The notes: generated by a model not told the origin, from the letters alone. Shown: positions 46,749 to 59,445, counted from the first letter of the stretch. The stretch: 64,000 bases of DNA from Adiantum capillus-veneris (GCA_014529385.2 CM043964.1:132962420-133026419), one strand, 5' to 3'. A program made the numbers and translations.

Positions 46749-47146
46749 ATTAACAAAATCTGTGTACAAAATTAGTGGATGCTTTGGCAATTCAAAACCT
46801 TAGTTTCCACTCCTCTTAGCCTTTGAAAATCGGCACTTATCTACACCCACGGCTCGAAGTGGTTAATTATAGAGAGTAGTGGAGTGGGTCTAATATTGCA
46901 GAATTGTCGAGGGATGGCTCCTTTCGGACTTCTTATGGCTCAATAATGGTAAAGCCGTAGGCGAGTCTAAAAAAACCCCATTGTTAAGTCAAAATCTCCT
47001 GAGGTGTGCACCATATCCTACATAGTGGGGTCAACAAAATCGATAATAGATTCCAATCCCACTTACCCTAATATAGTTAACAAAATCAACCATTTATAGG
47101 CTACTTAAGGACCTCTCTTCTTAAGCAAGAAAAGAAAAAACCAAAT

Positions 47147-47158
47147 GCTCTGATACCA
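47147..47158 (-). other. tRNA-Met primer-binding site of B
   Basis: The minus strand reads TGGTATCAGAGC, one base from the LTR edge at 47160. 46749-47146 is leader, no gene. Confidence 0.9.
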
Positions 47159-47159
47159 A

Positions 47160-48702
47160 TGTAATGGCCCATGAACTTTGAGAGTAGTGGAAATTAGGGA
47201 TAGCACTTTTTTGGAAATACTTTGTGAGCATAGAGGGTGAACTTAATTGATGGTAGGAACATAAACATAGCATTAGTTAACTTGGCATAAACAATACTTT
47301 TGCAAGAGAGAGAGTTTAGAGAATATGACAACAATTGAGGACCGAATTTACATGTAGGATGCATCACAAGCAACAAGGGTAGTCTTGGGACAAGTGTCCC
47401 CCTTTCCCCTTTGAGAGACAGGACTTGATAAATACAAAAATAATTAACTAAATCCACTAAATTATCATTGGACCCCATGGAAGGCCAACCAATAGGCTTT
47501 AGGCACACCATGAGGGCAACATGAGGAGGAGCTTGACAAGTGTGCCTTTTGCTTTATTTGTACCAAGCTTGCCTTGTGCGAGGGTGTGTGTGTTCACTCT
47601 CATCCCCCTAGCTTTAGGGCTCACCCCCTCTCTTGTAGTGATGGGATTTGACATTTTGGACACCTTACCCCAAAGCACCTTAGTCAGCAAAAATGAAAAA
47701 GCACCTCAAGCCTCGATAGTGTTCCCACAAGCACCTCAGGCTCCCTAGTCGGCAAGCACCTCGAGCATCTTAGTCATCAAGCACGAAGCACCTTAGTCTT
47801 CAAGCATGACAAGCACCTCAAGCATCTAAGTCAGCAAGCACGACAAGCACATCAAGCTTGGGCCAGGTTCACACCTCAAGCTCAGCCCTAGATTACCTAA
47901 AACCAAAGGACTTTCTAACACTAACCTTTGGAGGTCTTTAAGGAAGCTAATCCTATGGTCTTTAAGCTCCATTAGCTATCCTTGGTCTTTGAGAGGCCAT
48001 CTCTCATTTGATAAATACAAAAAAATTTAATTAAATCCACTAAATTATCATTGGACCCCATGGAAGGCCGACCAATAGGCTTTAGGCACACCACGAGGGC
48101 AACATGAGGAGGAGCTTGACTGAGTGTTCCTTTTGCTTTCTATGTACCAATCTTGCCTTGTGTGAGGGTGTGTGTGTTCTCTTCATCCCCCTAGATTTAG
48201 GGCTCACCCCCTCTCTTGTAGGGATGGGATTTGACTTTTTGGACACATTACCCCCAAGCACCTTAGTCAGCAAGCATGACAAAGCACCTCAGGCTCCCTA
48301 GTCGGCGGCAAGCACCTCAAGCATCTTAGCCATCAAGCACGATAAGCACCTCAAGCACCTTAGTCATCAAGCACGACAAGCACCTCAGCATCTTAGTCAG
48401 TAAGCACGACAAGCACGCTTGGGTCGGGTTCCCACCTCAAGCTTAGCCCTAGCTTACCTAAAATCAAAGGACTTTTTAACACTAACCTTTGGAGGTCTTT
48501 AATAAAGCTAATCCTAAGGTCTTTAAGCTCCATTAGCTATCCTTGCTCTTTGTGGACCCCTTTACCATTGGCCCCGTGTTGAGATAGATCTAAAAGCACA
48601 CGTCTATATTATAATTCTCGTTCCTGTTTATTCTTCCACATTAAATGATCAATTTAATATGAGAAAATCATTTGGGTTGGTTAGATATTAGATTTTACGA
48701 CA
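47160..48702 (-). repeat. 5' LTR of B (deleted form)
   Basis: Plus-strand edges TGTAATGG and TTACGACA, about 1.54 kb. It lacks the ~500 bp kept in 4130-4640 and has the same internal tandem duplication (about 47425-47998 and 48009-48560) with CAAGCACCTCAAGCATCTTA-type short repeats. Confidence 0.88.
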
Positions 48703-50370
48703 ACACCTGCAATACTTTTTTTTCTTTTTGGATTAGTTACATCATGTTCGATAAGCTTATATGTCATGGCAGTTATTTTGGATGATTGCTGGCCTAATGT
48801 TCTTGGGAAGAATGATGTTCTTTGGCTAGTGTTTGATTAGGACAATCAGATTTCACCTACTTTTGGTTGTCATCTTACTGATGTCGGTCATCCTACTGAC
48901 AATGGGTTGCTATAATTGGGGAGGCTATATATATATCTTAGTAATTTTGATAATTGTTAAAAAGAAATTCTTTGTTAAACTTTTGTATCATTCTTTGACT
49001 GTTTCAGACTGTAGTGCTTGGACATATGCTTGAAACATAAACCTGGCCTACTATGCTACTGGTCTTGAGTTGTGCTTGACCTTGGTATGAATTGCTAAGA
49101 CCTACTAGCATGGTTCATACTCTCAGCTGGTTAGTGGTGTTTATTGGATTTCGTAGTGTAGTCCTAGCTCTCAAATCTGACTGAGTGTATGATTAGTTAT
49201 TTGGATTCTGGCTCTTGCTGGCTTTTTACTGATTCTGACTCTTGAAACAAGGATTTTTCCCGACCTAGATTTTGACGGGTTTCTCTCATCTGATAGTTTG
49301 TTGCACATCAACATTGGCTCTAGGGAAACTTTTTTGATAATATTTTGATACTATTTGGCTACCAATCTACTCATGCAGTCACGTTTCGGATTGATGGATT
49401 GACACTAACCTCTCTTTAACTACCCAAATATGGGAGGTAGTTGGGTTATGGTTAAATTTTTGGCACTCTGACAAAAAAATGTGATTGCTACGTGTGGTTT
49501 GCTGGCTCGGATTTGGTTCTAATGATTCAGATATGGTCGACTTAAGTTTCAGCTCATCAGTTTACAATACTTTGCTTTAGCTTTCCTTAGTTATAACTAT
49601 TAGACACAGCCTGTCTATTAATTTCCTAAGTTGACTTTAGATATACTCTCTCCATCTTAGAAGTTTTTGTCCCAATATTTGAATGGCTCAACTTTGGTCC
49701 ATACATTATGTTGTAGTTACAAATCAGAGCATTGCATACAAGTTTTGGTCCATACATTATGTTGTAGGTACAAAACAAAGAATTGCATACAATTTTTGGT
49801 TAACTTATGGATGGTTTGACATTTTTTTACAGTAAATGGTTACTAAAAAAAGCAGTTTTTAAGATCATATGGTAGGATTTCTTTATAGAAAATGCAGGAA
49901 AAACTGAAAATTTGTTAAAAACTTTAATATTTAGAATAGTAACTAGTTCAATAATTTTTAAGTTTGACATGGATAACCACTGATAGGTTCTTCGAAACCT
50001 GCCATACGTAGCCAAGTCTAACAAATTTGTTGTCTTGATGTGGATGCAGGTGAGAATTCCTTCTTGACTTAAAAAGGTTTAGCATGCTATAGTCAGACTC
50101 TGAAGACCCTTAATGATTCAATGGGGATGACCTTAACAATCCTATTACTTTCGTATAAAATCATTAGAATGGTACCTCATTCTTATTATGCTATGCATTA
50201 ATGAATCATAAACTGAGTCATTTCTGTACAAATCCTTGTTCAGCTATCTAAAGCCGATTGTCTTTTGAACCTTTTGTTCTTTTGTGTATACGTATCTAGT
50301 TTAATACAACAACAACAACAACAACAAAACACGCACACATGCACACACATGTACACGCACGCACACGTGT
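48703..50370. other. Non-coding block, right copy of segmental duplication
   Basis: Near-identical to 5986-7650, starting immediately outside the B LTR in both copies. No gene seen. Confidence 0.6.
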
Positions 50371-50397
50371 ACACACACACACACACACACACACACA
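50371..50397. repeat. (AC)n microsatellite, short allele
   Basis: About 13 AC units at the site that has about 57 in the left copy (7651-7764). Confidence 0.95.
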
Positions 50398-51245
50398 TGA
50401 GCTTCCGCCTCGCTCCCCTTCATGCCTTGTGACGGTCGCCAACCTCTGCGTCTGCCAATGCCCTTAAGTAATGGCAGCTGGCTTTCTTACATGTTTATGC
50501 TTTAAATCCTTAGGAGGCCGTTCACAAGCCATGACCCCATAGCTCGCGGTGTAGCATGTACATGTCCTTAGCGATAGGATACGTCGCGATACCCTTCACT
50601 GTCTCACACGAGCATTGGCACGAGGGCATCAATGGCCCACGTCTATTTCAGGGATCGAGTGCGATCTATCGTGTGATTTGCGTTTTGCAAATTTGGAAAA
50701 ATAGGTAATTCGGGTACGCAAAATATGTAAATTTGAGTCCCCCCCCGCCCCCCACAACACGCCTCTTCTCCCCTGGAGTCGGACTCGTGATGTCACCTTT
50801 GCAAGCCTATCATATTAACCACCTCTTGTTGAAAGCATTGAGAGACGTGTTTGTTTGATGATGAAGCTCCCGCATTGTAAATTTGTGCAGATTGGTAAGT
50901 TCAGACGGCATCGCAAGATCAATGGCCCACGATGCCCCTGCTCCCTTAAAAAAAAGGGGCCATTGATCCCCTCTTGCCCATGCCCGTGTGTGAGAGACGC
51001 ACAAGTGGCGTGCGCCAAAGAGAGCAACATTTCCGGAGCCACCAAAAACTTGGCAAAAGGAAAACACGAAAACTAAAGACGAGCCGGGCCATAGTGCTCA
51101 GGCCCCCAAAAAAGACGGGCACGCAGGAACGCAGTGTGTATCCAGACTAAAAAGCATCCGAAATCACTTGAAAAGCCGCTCTCGTCTTCTGTGCTTGTTG
51201 CTCTTCGCTCTCTCGCTCTCTCTCTCTCCCCAATCACAAGAAGAA
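50398..51245 (+). promoter_or_regulatory. Upstream region of the F-box gene
   Basis: Contains a C-run (50739-50755) and, just before the ATG, a CT-rich leader (51210-51232). No clear TATA box. This region is entirely absent from the left copy. Confidence 0.35.
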
Positions 51246-52646
51246 ATGCGTGCGCTTTGCTTTGCTCCTGATGTGTTTGGTTGGAAAGAAGATGAGGCGT
51301 TGCCCAGGTTCTTTGAAGCAATTCCAAATGACCTCGTAGCGAAGGAAGTCCTGCCGCTTCTGGAGCTCCCCGACCTCAGGCGCTTGCCCCTGCTCTCCAA
51401 ATCATGGTCCGCCCTCCTGTCAAAAGATTCTGTCTGGTCCTTCATTGCGTGCCAGAAATGGTTCTTGAGAAAGTCTTGGCTTGTCATGCTCTGCCGGACT
51501 GGCCCCACCACAGAGATGGAGTTTGTGGCTTGCCCGCTGCCATCATCAGGGTCATCCTCGTCATCTTCATGGCAAGAAGGAGATCTCGACTGCTGGGTGT
51601 CACTTACTCCGGCCATCCAGAACTCGATCAAGCGGGGACTTTACTCTTTCTCTCATCTTCTGCCCCCGGTTGAACGATACTCATGCCCCACGGGGAAAAT
51701 AAAAGGTTGTAGATTGTATCCTGTTGATGATAGGTGCTTGGTTGCTGCCTCCAAAGGCTTCATGTGCATTATCTGGCATTGCGATCCGTGCCGACGCCCT
51801 TTACGGCAATATCGTCCTAGTGCCAGGTTAGACGCACTAAACACTGCATCTATGACTCCGATGCTTCTAAACATCTTCACCGGCAGGGCCTATCTTATGG
51901 ACTGGCCACATGCGTACTTCACAGTCATACCTCGTGATGGCAGTGGCGGACCCAGGAATGTGTTCATGTCAATGCAGCACCATTATCTTGGAAGTGAAGA
52001 TTTCAACCTTATTCTCCATGACGATCTTCTCAACTATGTGGAGGTGTACAACTCACATACCGACTCTTGGAGGACCTTGGTGAACAGGAGGCCACGCACT
52101 GCTGATGATTATCCACATTTGAAGTTTACCAGCAGCAGGGTCCATCTGGGGGATGTTTTTGCTATCTGTCATAATGCTCTATATGCTTACTCGGCACTCT
52201 TTGATGAGTGGAGCAAGGTCGATGTGCTGTACCCTGTTGATGCTCGTCAGCGATACAGCCGCGCTTTCAAGTATGCCGACCGAGTTTTCCTTGCAGCGTT
52301 GCTGATGCCATGTACTCTGGATGAGGAATTTGGTGATGACAAGTTTCATGGGTTTGGAATTTGGGAGCTGAAACCCATGCCTAGGGACGCGAATACCTAC
52401 TTGTGGGAGCAAGTAGCAACATATTCTGAATATGACAACGAGTATCGCGAGTTCTTTCGCTCTTTTTCCTTGTTTGAGATAAAAGTCGTGGATTTCAAAG
52501 GTTTTGTATGCATGACAAGTTCATCAATATGTGGGAAAGAAGTTAGGAAATTCCCTCCCCTTGTGTACGGCATTGAATCTAAGTCCTGGTTTTTGTTGCC
52601 CGAGTGCAAAGGCGTCATGGACTATCGATGTGTCTTTGGATTGTAA
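51246..52646 (+). CDS. F-box protein, probable E3 ligase substrate receptor
   Basis: An intron-less frame of 466 codons, ATG 51246 to TAA 52646. The frame continues upstream to 51168 without another ATG, so 51246 is the natural start. Residues ~26-66 form an F-box (IPNDLVAKEVLPLLELPDLR...LLSKSW), the domain that binds Skp1 in SCF ubiquitin ligases. A Ser-rich stretch lies at ~100-110. The C-terminal two thirds has kelch-like or F-box-associated features (YVEVYNSHTDSWRTL, ALYAYSALFDEWSKVDVL), as in plant F-box/kelch proteins that recognise target proteins. The target is unknown. It would act in cytosol or nucleus; no signal peptide or membrane segment is seen. It is the only intact host-type gene in the window; the left duplicate retains only residues ~331-466 (7811-8222). 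Confidence 0.82.
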   Translation: MRALCFAPDVFGWKEDEALPRFFEAIPNDLVAKEVLPLLELPDLRRLPLLSKSWSALLSKDSVWSFIACQKWFLRKSWLVMLCRTGPTTEMEFVACPLPSSGSSSSSSWQEGDLDCWVSLTPAIQNSIKRGLYSFSHLLPPVERYSCPTGKIKGCRLYPVDDRCLVAASKGFMCIIWHCDPCRRPLRQYRPSARLDALNTASMTPMLLNIFTGRAYLMDWPHAYFTVIPRDGSGGPRNVFMSMQHHYLGSEDFNLILHDDLLNYVEVYNSHTDSWRTLVNRRPRTADDYPHLKFTSSRVHLGDVFAICHNALYAYSALFDEWSKVDVLYPVDARQRYSRAFKYADRVFLAALLMPCTLDEEFGDDKFHGFGIWELKPMPRDANTYLWEQVATYSEYDNEYREFFRSFSLFEIKVVDFKGFVCMTSSSICGKEVRKFPPLVYGIESKSWFLLPECKGVMDYRCVFGL

Positions 52647-53613
52647 CCAAAGACAAACCGTATTGAAGGAGGGTTGTCTCCCTCGTACCTTATTTGTCAA
52701 AAAGGTATTTTTAATTAGCAATGCCCTTGCTGGTACAGAAGTTCACACAAGTGGACTTTCCTTTTGGAGGTGGCAGTATCGTAGTAGGGGTATTAAGACA
52801 TCAACTCTTTTGTCCTTGTTCTTTAGTGATTTGCTCAAAGCCTGTTACACCATGTGTTGGAGTTTAGTATTGTAATCGGCTTTCTTAGTGCTGATTTTAA
52901 AAATTGCTTGTTTAAATTTTTAAGGAGTTTTTTTTTCCATTTTTTCAAATAGGGCATAGCCTGCAAGTTTACACTGGATTTACCATGGTGTTGAAAAAGG
53001 TAGGGTATTTATCTTGGTTCCTCATTTCTTGTTTTGGATGGGAGTGTGCAGTTGGATGTCAGGGATGAAAAACTCTCGAGTGAGGAGCCATGAGCAGGAG
53101 AAGGGCACTACCTTGCATAGGTGACGGCCACGTAGAGCAACCTTGTGCAAAAGCCTCACTGGTCGTTTTTCTAAGTGAGTCTCTCTTGTTCCTTTCTTAC
53201 TCTCTTCTATTTCAGTTGTTAAGAATGTTAAGTCAGAAATAAACACTTCTGCCATATGGTTAGATTTGGAGTTACTCCAGACCCGAGCTTCGCTTTGTTG
53301 CAAGTAACAACTGAGGAGCTTTAGACTGAAATAAACAAAAACATTCACTGCCACAGGGCTGGATTTAGGCTTACATAAATCTTTTAAAAGCAAACAATGC
53401 TTCTTTTGCAAAACTGGAAAACAGGAGTTGAATTTGACCAACATAAATCACATGTCGATACGAGACTAAGTAAGACTCATGGTTGCATGGAATCAAACTA
53501 GAGGGTTGTCACAACCATTTAAATCTGCAATCCCACCTCATACGAGGCTTGAACCTGATCGCTCTCGATGATAAACAACTCACTTGGACAGCGGTGTTTT
53601 CAACAACCTAAGG
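52647..53613. other. 3' flank of the F-box gene
   Basis: Matches 8223-9190. AATAAA-type motifs occur at about 53236 and 53327, far for a polyadenylation signal. No further gene. Confidence 0.5.
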
Positions 53614-53951
53614 CCACGTCAGCACAATCAGCTCGAAACACGGAAGTCCGTACAGTTTTGCCACGTCAGCAGTCAACAGAGAATCCGAAATTCCATACAG
53701 TTGCCACATCATTAGTCTACTGGAGATTACGGAGATCTTACAGTGCCATGTTATGAACTTCTCTGCGGGTGTGTGTGTGGCCTTGCTTTGTTTTAATGCC
53801 TTTATGTCACTTGGCCCCCATCAAATGGGGTGGGTCCCATAAGTTGGTGGGAACTTCAACTCCTTCTGCTTCTTAGGGTTTATGCCCCTCAGTCGGGATC
53901 TGCATAGTGGCTCCGTTCTTCAATGGCTTGACAAGTCAGCAATTTGTGACA
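53614..53951 (-). repeat. Partial 3' LTR of element E, right copy
   Basis: Corresponds to the last ~340 bp of 9693-10432 and ends AATTTGTGACA. Its other part and about 500 bp of flank are deleted: AACCTAAGG joins directly to CCACGTCAGC at 53613/53614. Confidence 0.85.
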
Positions 53952-54013
53952 TGCCCCCTTCTTGAAACAAAGTAATCGTCCACGATTACAACATATCTGT
54001 AAAACAACTCAAG

Positions 54014-54900
54014 TTAGCTCAAAAATTTTCGAAGGTCATTCTGAGGGACAATCAATTTGCTCTTTTTGTTAAGGAGTTGGCTTGTTCTTTCGGCTCTTTT
54101 GTTAAGGAGTTGCTTCTCCTTTCGTCCAAATCGGAACTCTTGATATTCCGGCGTAGTAAAATTAATCATCACACCCAGACCGCACTCATCTTCCACGGAT
54201 TTCTTAATGCACTAAAATTACATACCCTAGGTAATCTCATCCAATTAGGAATATTCAATGGTTGGCACATCACAATGCAACACAAATGCTCACATATGCA
54301 TGTTACAAGACATGAAACATAAAGTCGCCAATGAGCTCTCCCCCCTCAAATAACCATCCAGGTCCAAGCCATGAGCTGTTCAATGACTCCCTCGTCACTC
54401 CTCCCGTCAATAACCTAAAAAGGTTCGGGCCATGAGATATAGAGGCCCTTTGCAACCCAGATTTTCTAGAGACGTCAATATCCTTGTAGATATCATAATT
54501 ATTTTCTACGTGAATTGTTTCCCTGGTGTAGCTCTGAAGGGTGGTATAGCTCTTAAGGTATGCATCCTTCTTGAGATGCGCGTTTTGAAGCCCTTTCGCG
54601 AATAAATATATGCGGTACTTTTGAGCTAAAAACTCAGCCTCGGAACACCGCATAACATTCCCCTTGAATCTATTTGCGATGTCTTTCTTTGTCTCCTTAT
54701 CTTCCTGTTTGAAGCTATGAACCATGGTAAATGTATTGTGTTTGATGACTTGCTTAGAGAATTTCTTAATGAGTTCTTTATTGAGGTCCTCAATGTTATG
54801 GAACTTGCCATGGTCTAGAATTTGAAACCGGGTCAGGGATTTTCCTTCCATCGTTAGTCCAAAGCCCTCATATTGCGTCTTGAAGTCCGTGACTTGCTCA
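54014..54900 (-). pseudogene. Gag-like protein of element E, right copy
   Basis: The open frame 54851-54303 has 182 codons (MEGKSLTRFQILDHGKF..., YRIYLFAKGLQNAHLKK, ETIHVENNYDIYKD). It is uninterrupted here but frameshifted in the left copy. The downstream piece 54196-54014 leads to the polypurine tract at 53952-53966. No pol genes. It could be a residual gag of a non-autonomous element; the family is unrecognised beyond the gag pattern. Confidence 0.55.
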
Positions 54901-54949
54901 TCTCTTGCGTGTAGAGAGAGACATGGTCGTAAGGATATCGGCTTCTACT

Positions 54950-55932
54950 AAAGGTTTTCTTGACCCACTTTTACACTTGTGAGTGTCTAACCATGCTTTG
55001 TTGGTTTGGCATTTGGTATTGGACCAAAGGAGGTAGATAGCCCAATACTTGTTGGATCACATTCTGCTCAATGGGTATTTGTGGTTGGAATGGCCTTGAG
55101 TGGTCGGATAACCATTGTTCCGGTTTGGCATTCCAAGATTCTAAAATGTACTCCCTATTGATGTTGCATTCAGAAGGGTTTGTGAGAATCTTGCACTATG
55201 AGCTTCATTTTCTAAAACTATATGAGGATTGGGTAAAACCGCTTCTTGCATTAGGAAAAATTTGGACTCTCAAAGGGCTCTATAAGGATTTTGACTTTCT
55301 CTTTCTTATCCAAAACGGGCATACCATAAAATTCCCACAAATGAAATCAAAACTTTGACTTCTATTTTGACTTTGACTTTGACTTTCTCTTTTTTATCCA
55401 AAACGGACGTACGATAAAATTCTTACAAATGAAATTAAATCTTGCTGGACCTTTTGGATTTTGAAAAATACTCATCAAGATCTATCCATTGATATATACC
55501 ATGCCATCAAATTATTTATATTCTAAAAGATTCTATTTTTTTATGTAACAACTCCATCTTATAAATGGAATCTCTGCCCACATTTCAACTTGAGTGGGGA
55601 AGCCATACCTTCTACAAATAAACTCCAAATGTTTCAGAATTTGGGTTTGGGGATTTAGAACCTACTTTTTAAGATCTTTCGAATGATATGTTGGTTGATA
55701 GGGTATTGAATAAGTGTTTATGTACTTCACCGGTGGGTTACCCACTTTAGACAAGAGAGGCAAAGTCAAACCTCCTTATAGGGCCCCTTAGAGAGTCCAA
55801 AATTTTCCTAATGGTGCTCAAAATTTCTAAATTGTTTGTCTAGGTTTGTCCCTATGTGGTGCAAAGATTCTGAAGCTTGTGGCATTACGTGCGGTTTTCC
55901 TATGGGTAGCAACCCTCTCACTAGGAGACCTC
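54950..55932. other. Spacer, right copy; no gene seen
   Basis: Near-identical to 11431-12412. Confidence 0.5.
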
Positions 55933-56344
55933 TGTAGGTGTAAGCATTCTAGGTATTAATCCTTAATTAAGTACTTAAACTCATGATTAAGAGTTAAGAA
56001 ACTTGAACTGTACTCCAAGACAAGACTTAGAAGACTCTGTGTTTTGAATGTGTGATACAAGGGCTCCTTGTATAAGAGACGAAGAGACATAAATGAAAAG
56101 ACGTCTCCTGGCGAAGAGACATGACTTTAGACGTAAAGACACATCCTTTCGGCGAAGATCTGCAACCATTGGGTGAAGAGTCGCAACCATAGAGCGAAGG
56201 GGTGTGTGGCTTTTGGCAAAGATACACGTCTCTTGGGCGAAGGGGTGTGACCATCCAAGCGCAGGGGTTCTCCTTGGCATGGCACTTCGTGTATATGCAA
56301 CTAGGAGTAGATGTATTCCTGTTATTATAGTCACAATCATGACA
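55933..56344 (-). repeat. 3' LTR of element F, right copy
   Basis: TGTAGGTGTA...AATCATGACA on the plus strand. It has a single copy of the 118-bp unit that is tandemly doubled at 12564-12799. A polypurine tract follows at 56345-56362. Confidence 0.8.
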
Positions 56345-56639
56345 TTCCCTCCCATTTAAAATGAGAGACCGTGTCAAAGAAATGACTTCTAATGTTGATA
56401 GAACTCTGGAAAAGCATTGAATCTTCGAAAATCTTCGATCTTTGAGTTATCGAAAACCTTTGTCTTGAGCCTTTGCTTCTTGCAAAACCTTTTCGCATTG
56501 ACTGCTAAATCCCATGTCATTGCATTATTCAAAGACTTTTTAGAAGAATCTGGCTTAATCAGGTTGATTGCAACAAGAGATTGATCTTCAAAATTCTTCA
56601 TGCGATGTAAGACTTTTGATTCAAAATCTTCTAGTTACT

Positions 56640-57598
56640 GCAAAATATTTGCGGAAGAGGAAATCTTCTCAAGTTACTCTTCAGATGGGGTAACTTCAAC
56701 TTTATGAATCACTGGAGAGGATTTTGGCGTGAGACTGTAATCATCTTTCAATAATGAATCCCAAAACTCTTCAGAATCATCTTCAAAAACTATCACTTCA
56801 TGACTTGCAATTGGCTTGTCATCATCCAGCAAAGAACCAAAGAAAGCATAGTCGTCTTCAGACTCTTAATTTGCAACTATCTCCTTATCTTTGTCTGGTA
56901 ACGAAGTATCACTTGGAAAACCTTCTTGCTTGAAATCATCTTTGTCTTCAGCAATTGATTCAGAAGAAGTTAATGAATTCAAAAATTCATCAATAATAAT
57001 ATCTGCATCTTCATCAAAAATCATATTCTCTTCATAATCCACTATATCATGTCATTTGACTTGTACACTTGAGGCTTAAATCACTCTTTCCGCATGAGAA
57101 AGCTCGTGTAAAGTCAATTCATGTTTATCTTTGAACAAATTGATAGTATGTCCTTGAAAGCTAATTGCTTGATCATATTGGAATAACCAATGCTGCCTAA
57201 GAATCATGTCTGTAATAAGATAAAGGCATGACTTTTGAAATTCAATTGATCTGCATAAGTTTTAATCTCAAACTGCAATTGTCGAACTTTCTGATCACAA
57301 GTTAAAATTTATCTATCTGCTAATTCCACATCATATAAGTGAGATGTCGTCTGAGTTGGTAAACCAAGCTGTTGAACTATCTGAGTGCTGACGATTTTTT
57401 TTTTAGCATCCGCCGTCCACCAAAATATTAATGGGGCGACCATTGATAGTTCCAAGAAGGCTCAAAACTTGATTTGAGAGAGGCTCCAAAACTGAAGAAT
57501 TGCACTGAGCATGCTTCATAAGAATAGGCGTATCCTTTGAGACACAAATTGTATTGACCACAGATTTTCCTTTATCCTCTTGCAAGGGGATTTAACAT
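56640..57598 (-). pseudogene. Protease and acidic linker of element F, right copy
   Basis: Matches 13233-14195, including INILVDGGC near 57425. In the acidic linker a G-to-T change (plus strand, near 56868) makes a TAA where the left copy encodes Ser. The stop is therefore newer than the duplication. Confidence 0.75.
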
Positions 57599-57599
57599 A

Positions 57600-58111
57600 C
57601 TTTACACTTCAAATGTTAGTGGTTAGGTTAGTAAAGTTAATCAAAATTAGCATCAAATTAATAAAATTAGCACATTGGAAACGAAGCGAAATTAGTAAGG
57701 GTTAACATGAAATTAGTGAAATTGGGGGTTTGGGATATTCATAACTCAACATTAGCATCTTTTTCTTGCACATCATCATCAAATCACAACCAAAAATTGA
57801 GTTACACACACTCAAAAACCAACAAAATTAGTAGTGAAATTACTCTATTCTACACATCCTAAACTCACTAGCTTAGGATATCGATCCTCGGCAACGGTGC
57901 CAAACGTAGGGAGGCCTTGTAGCACGACCTAATCGCAACCCACACAAAACTATCAAATCTGTGGATCGGCAACCCGGTTAGGGCATGGAAGCATGAGCAT
58001 CGGATGAATGGGATAGAGGATTCAAGAGATCACCTCTCCAATGCAAGTAGAGATTAGCCATGGCAAGACTAACTCTAAACCTACTCTAATCATTAATCAA
58101 TTAATCTCCTA
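57600..58111. other. Element F leader and LTR remnant, right copy
   Basis: Matches 14196-14719, including the tRNA-Asp-type site (minus TGGCACCGTTGCCGAGG, near 57882-57902). No gene. Confidence 0.5.
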
Positions 58112-58439
58112 CACTACAACATGTTGCGCGAATACTGGCGCGCGAATACCGATTTGAGTTTATTTTTAAAATGAACTAAGTCGGTATATGCGTCGGTATC
58201 CGCCTCGGAATCAACACACTTATATACGCATCGATATATTCAGCATCGGTATAAACGCTTGTATACACGTCGATATAAGCACTGAAATACGTGTCCAAAT
58301 AAGCCTCTGAATTGATGATTATATGCGCGTCCGTATGTTCGTCTAAATACGTGCTGGAAATTATAGGTCGTTTTCGATGCGTATACCGGCGCCTATACAG
58401 ACGCATATAGTAGCGCCTATACCGAGGCCAAAACCTGCA

Positions 58440-58760
58440 AAAAAAAATTGGGCAGAGAGGACTGGCTGTTGCTGCTGTATATACTGTAGCAACAGAAACC
58501 AACCGTTTCTGCCCAAAGGAAGAGTGCAAAAGCAACCACACTCCACCTTTTTGATTTTTGGACAGAGAGAAGTATTGAATGCTACCGCATGTGCTGCTAG
58601 CAGCACTCTCTATCCAAAGGAGAAGTGAAAAAGCAATTGCGCTCCACTTATGTGCAGAGAGAGTTAGTTGCTACTGCTACATGTACTAAAGAAGAATAAA
58701 CCAACTCTCGCTACTCAAAAGAGGAGTGAAAAAGCTATGACACTCCACTACTCTGTTTCT
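58440..58760. repeat. Foldback array, right copy
   Basis: Same three hairpin units as 23768-24080. The first stem differs by a compensated-looking shortening (GCTGTTGCTGCTG loop side shorter), but the arms remain complementary. Confidence 0.75.
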
Positions 58761-58832
58761 CGCTAAAGAGCGAATTCAAGAACTGTTGATCAAGTACTTA
58801 TTCTGTTGATCAAGTACTTATTCAACATTACA

Positions 58833-59150
58833 AACCATAAGCATAACCATAAGCATAACCATAACCATAACCATAAGCATAACCAAATCTTTGTCAACCC
58901 TACACAATAAGCATAACCAAGCTTTTCTCAACCATAAGCATAACCAAGTCTTTGTCCACCATAAGCATAAAACAATAAGCATAACCAAATCTTTGTCAAC
59001 CATAAGCATAAAACAATAAGCACAACCAAATCTTTGTTAACCATAAGCATAAAACAATAAGCATAACCATAAACATAACCATAACCATAACCATAAGCAT
59101 AAGCATAACCAAATCTTTGTCAATCCTAAACAATAAGCATAACAAAACTG
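58833..59150. repeat. CATAAGCATAAC minisatellite, right copy
   Basis: Same repeat as 24150-24475, with unit gains and losses. Confidence 0.9.
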
Positions 59151-59445
59151 AATTGCACCAACAATCGGGGAAGTCCGTCTACAACAAGTCATACCATAAC
59201 TTCATTTACCAATCCAAAACCATATCATAAATTGATTACAAACACTTGAGCAAGAAGAATTTTCATGACTTCATTGCATAACTCAATCCATATATAATCA
59301 CAACATAAATCCATCTATCTGCTAACCGACCATGAACAGATAACAAAAAGTAAAAACATGTAACTATAAGTGTAAATATCGGTATATATACAATCATGAA
59401 TATACACAAAACTAGCTACCAATACAAATCTATGAACTCTGTCCC

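Larger units (their letters stand above)
33480..48702 (-). mobile_element. Chromovirus B (Ty3/gypsy), interrupted by element A
   Basis: Minus-strand element. In its own order: 5' LTR 48702-47160, tRNA-Met primer site 47158-47147, gag 46748-45383, protease 45461-44928, reverse transcriptase about 44830-44100, RNase H about 43870-43440, integrase 43380-42594 continuing at 34301-33906, chromodomain about 33905-33760, 3' untranslated region to 33480. The 3' LTR is absent because the sequence stops at the CACTA terminus. All coding parts contain stops or frameshifts. Element A (34307-42588) sits inside the integrase with a 5-bp target duplication. Confidence 0.9.
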
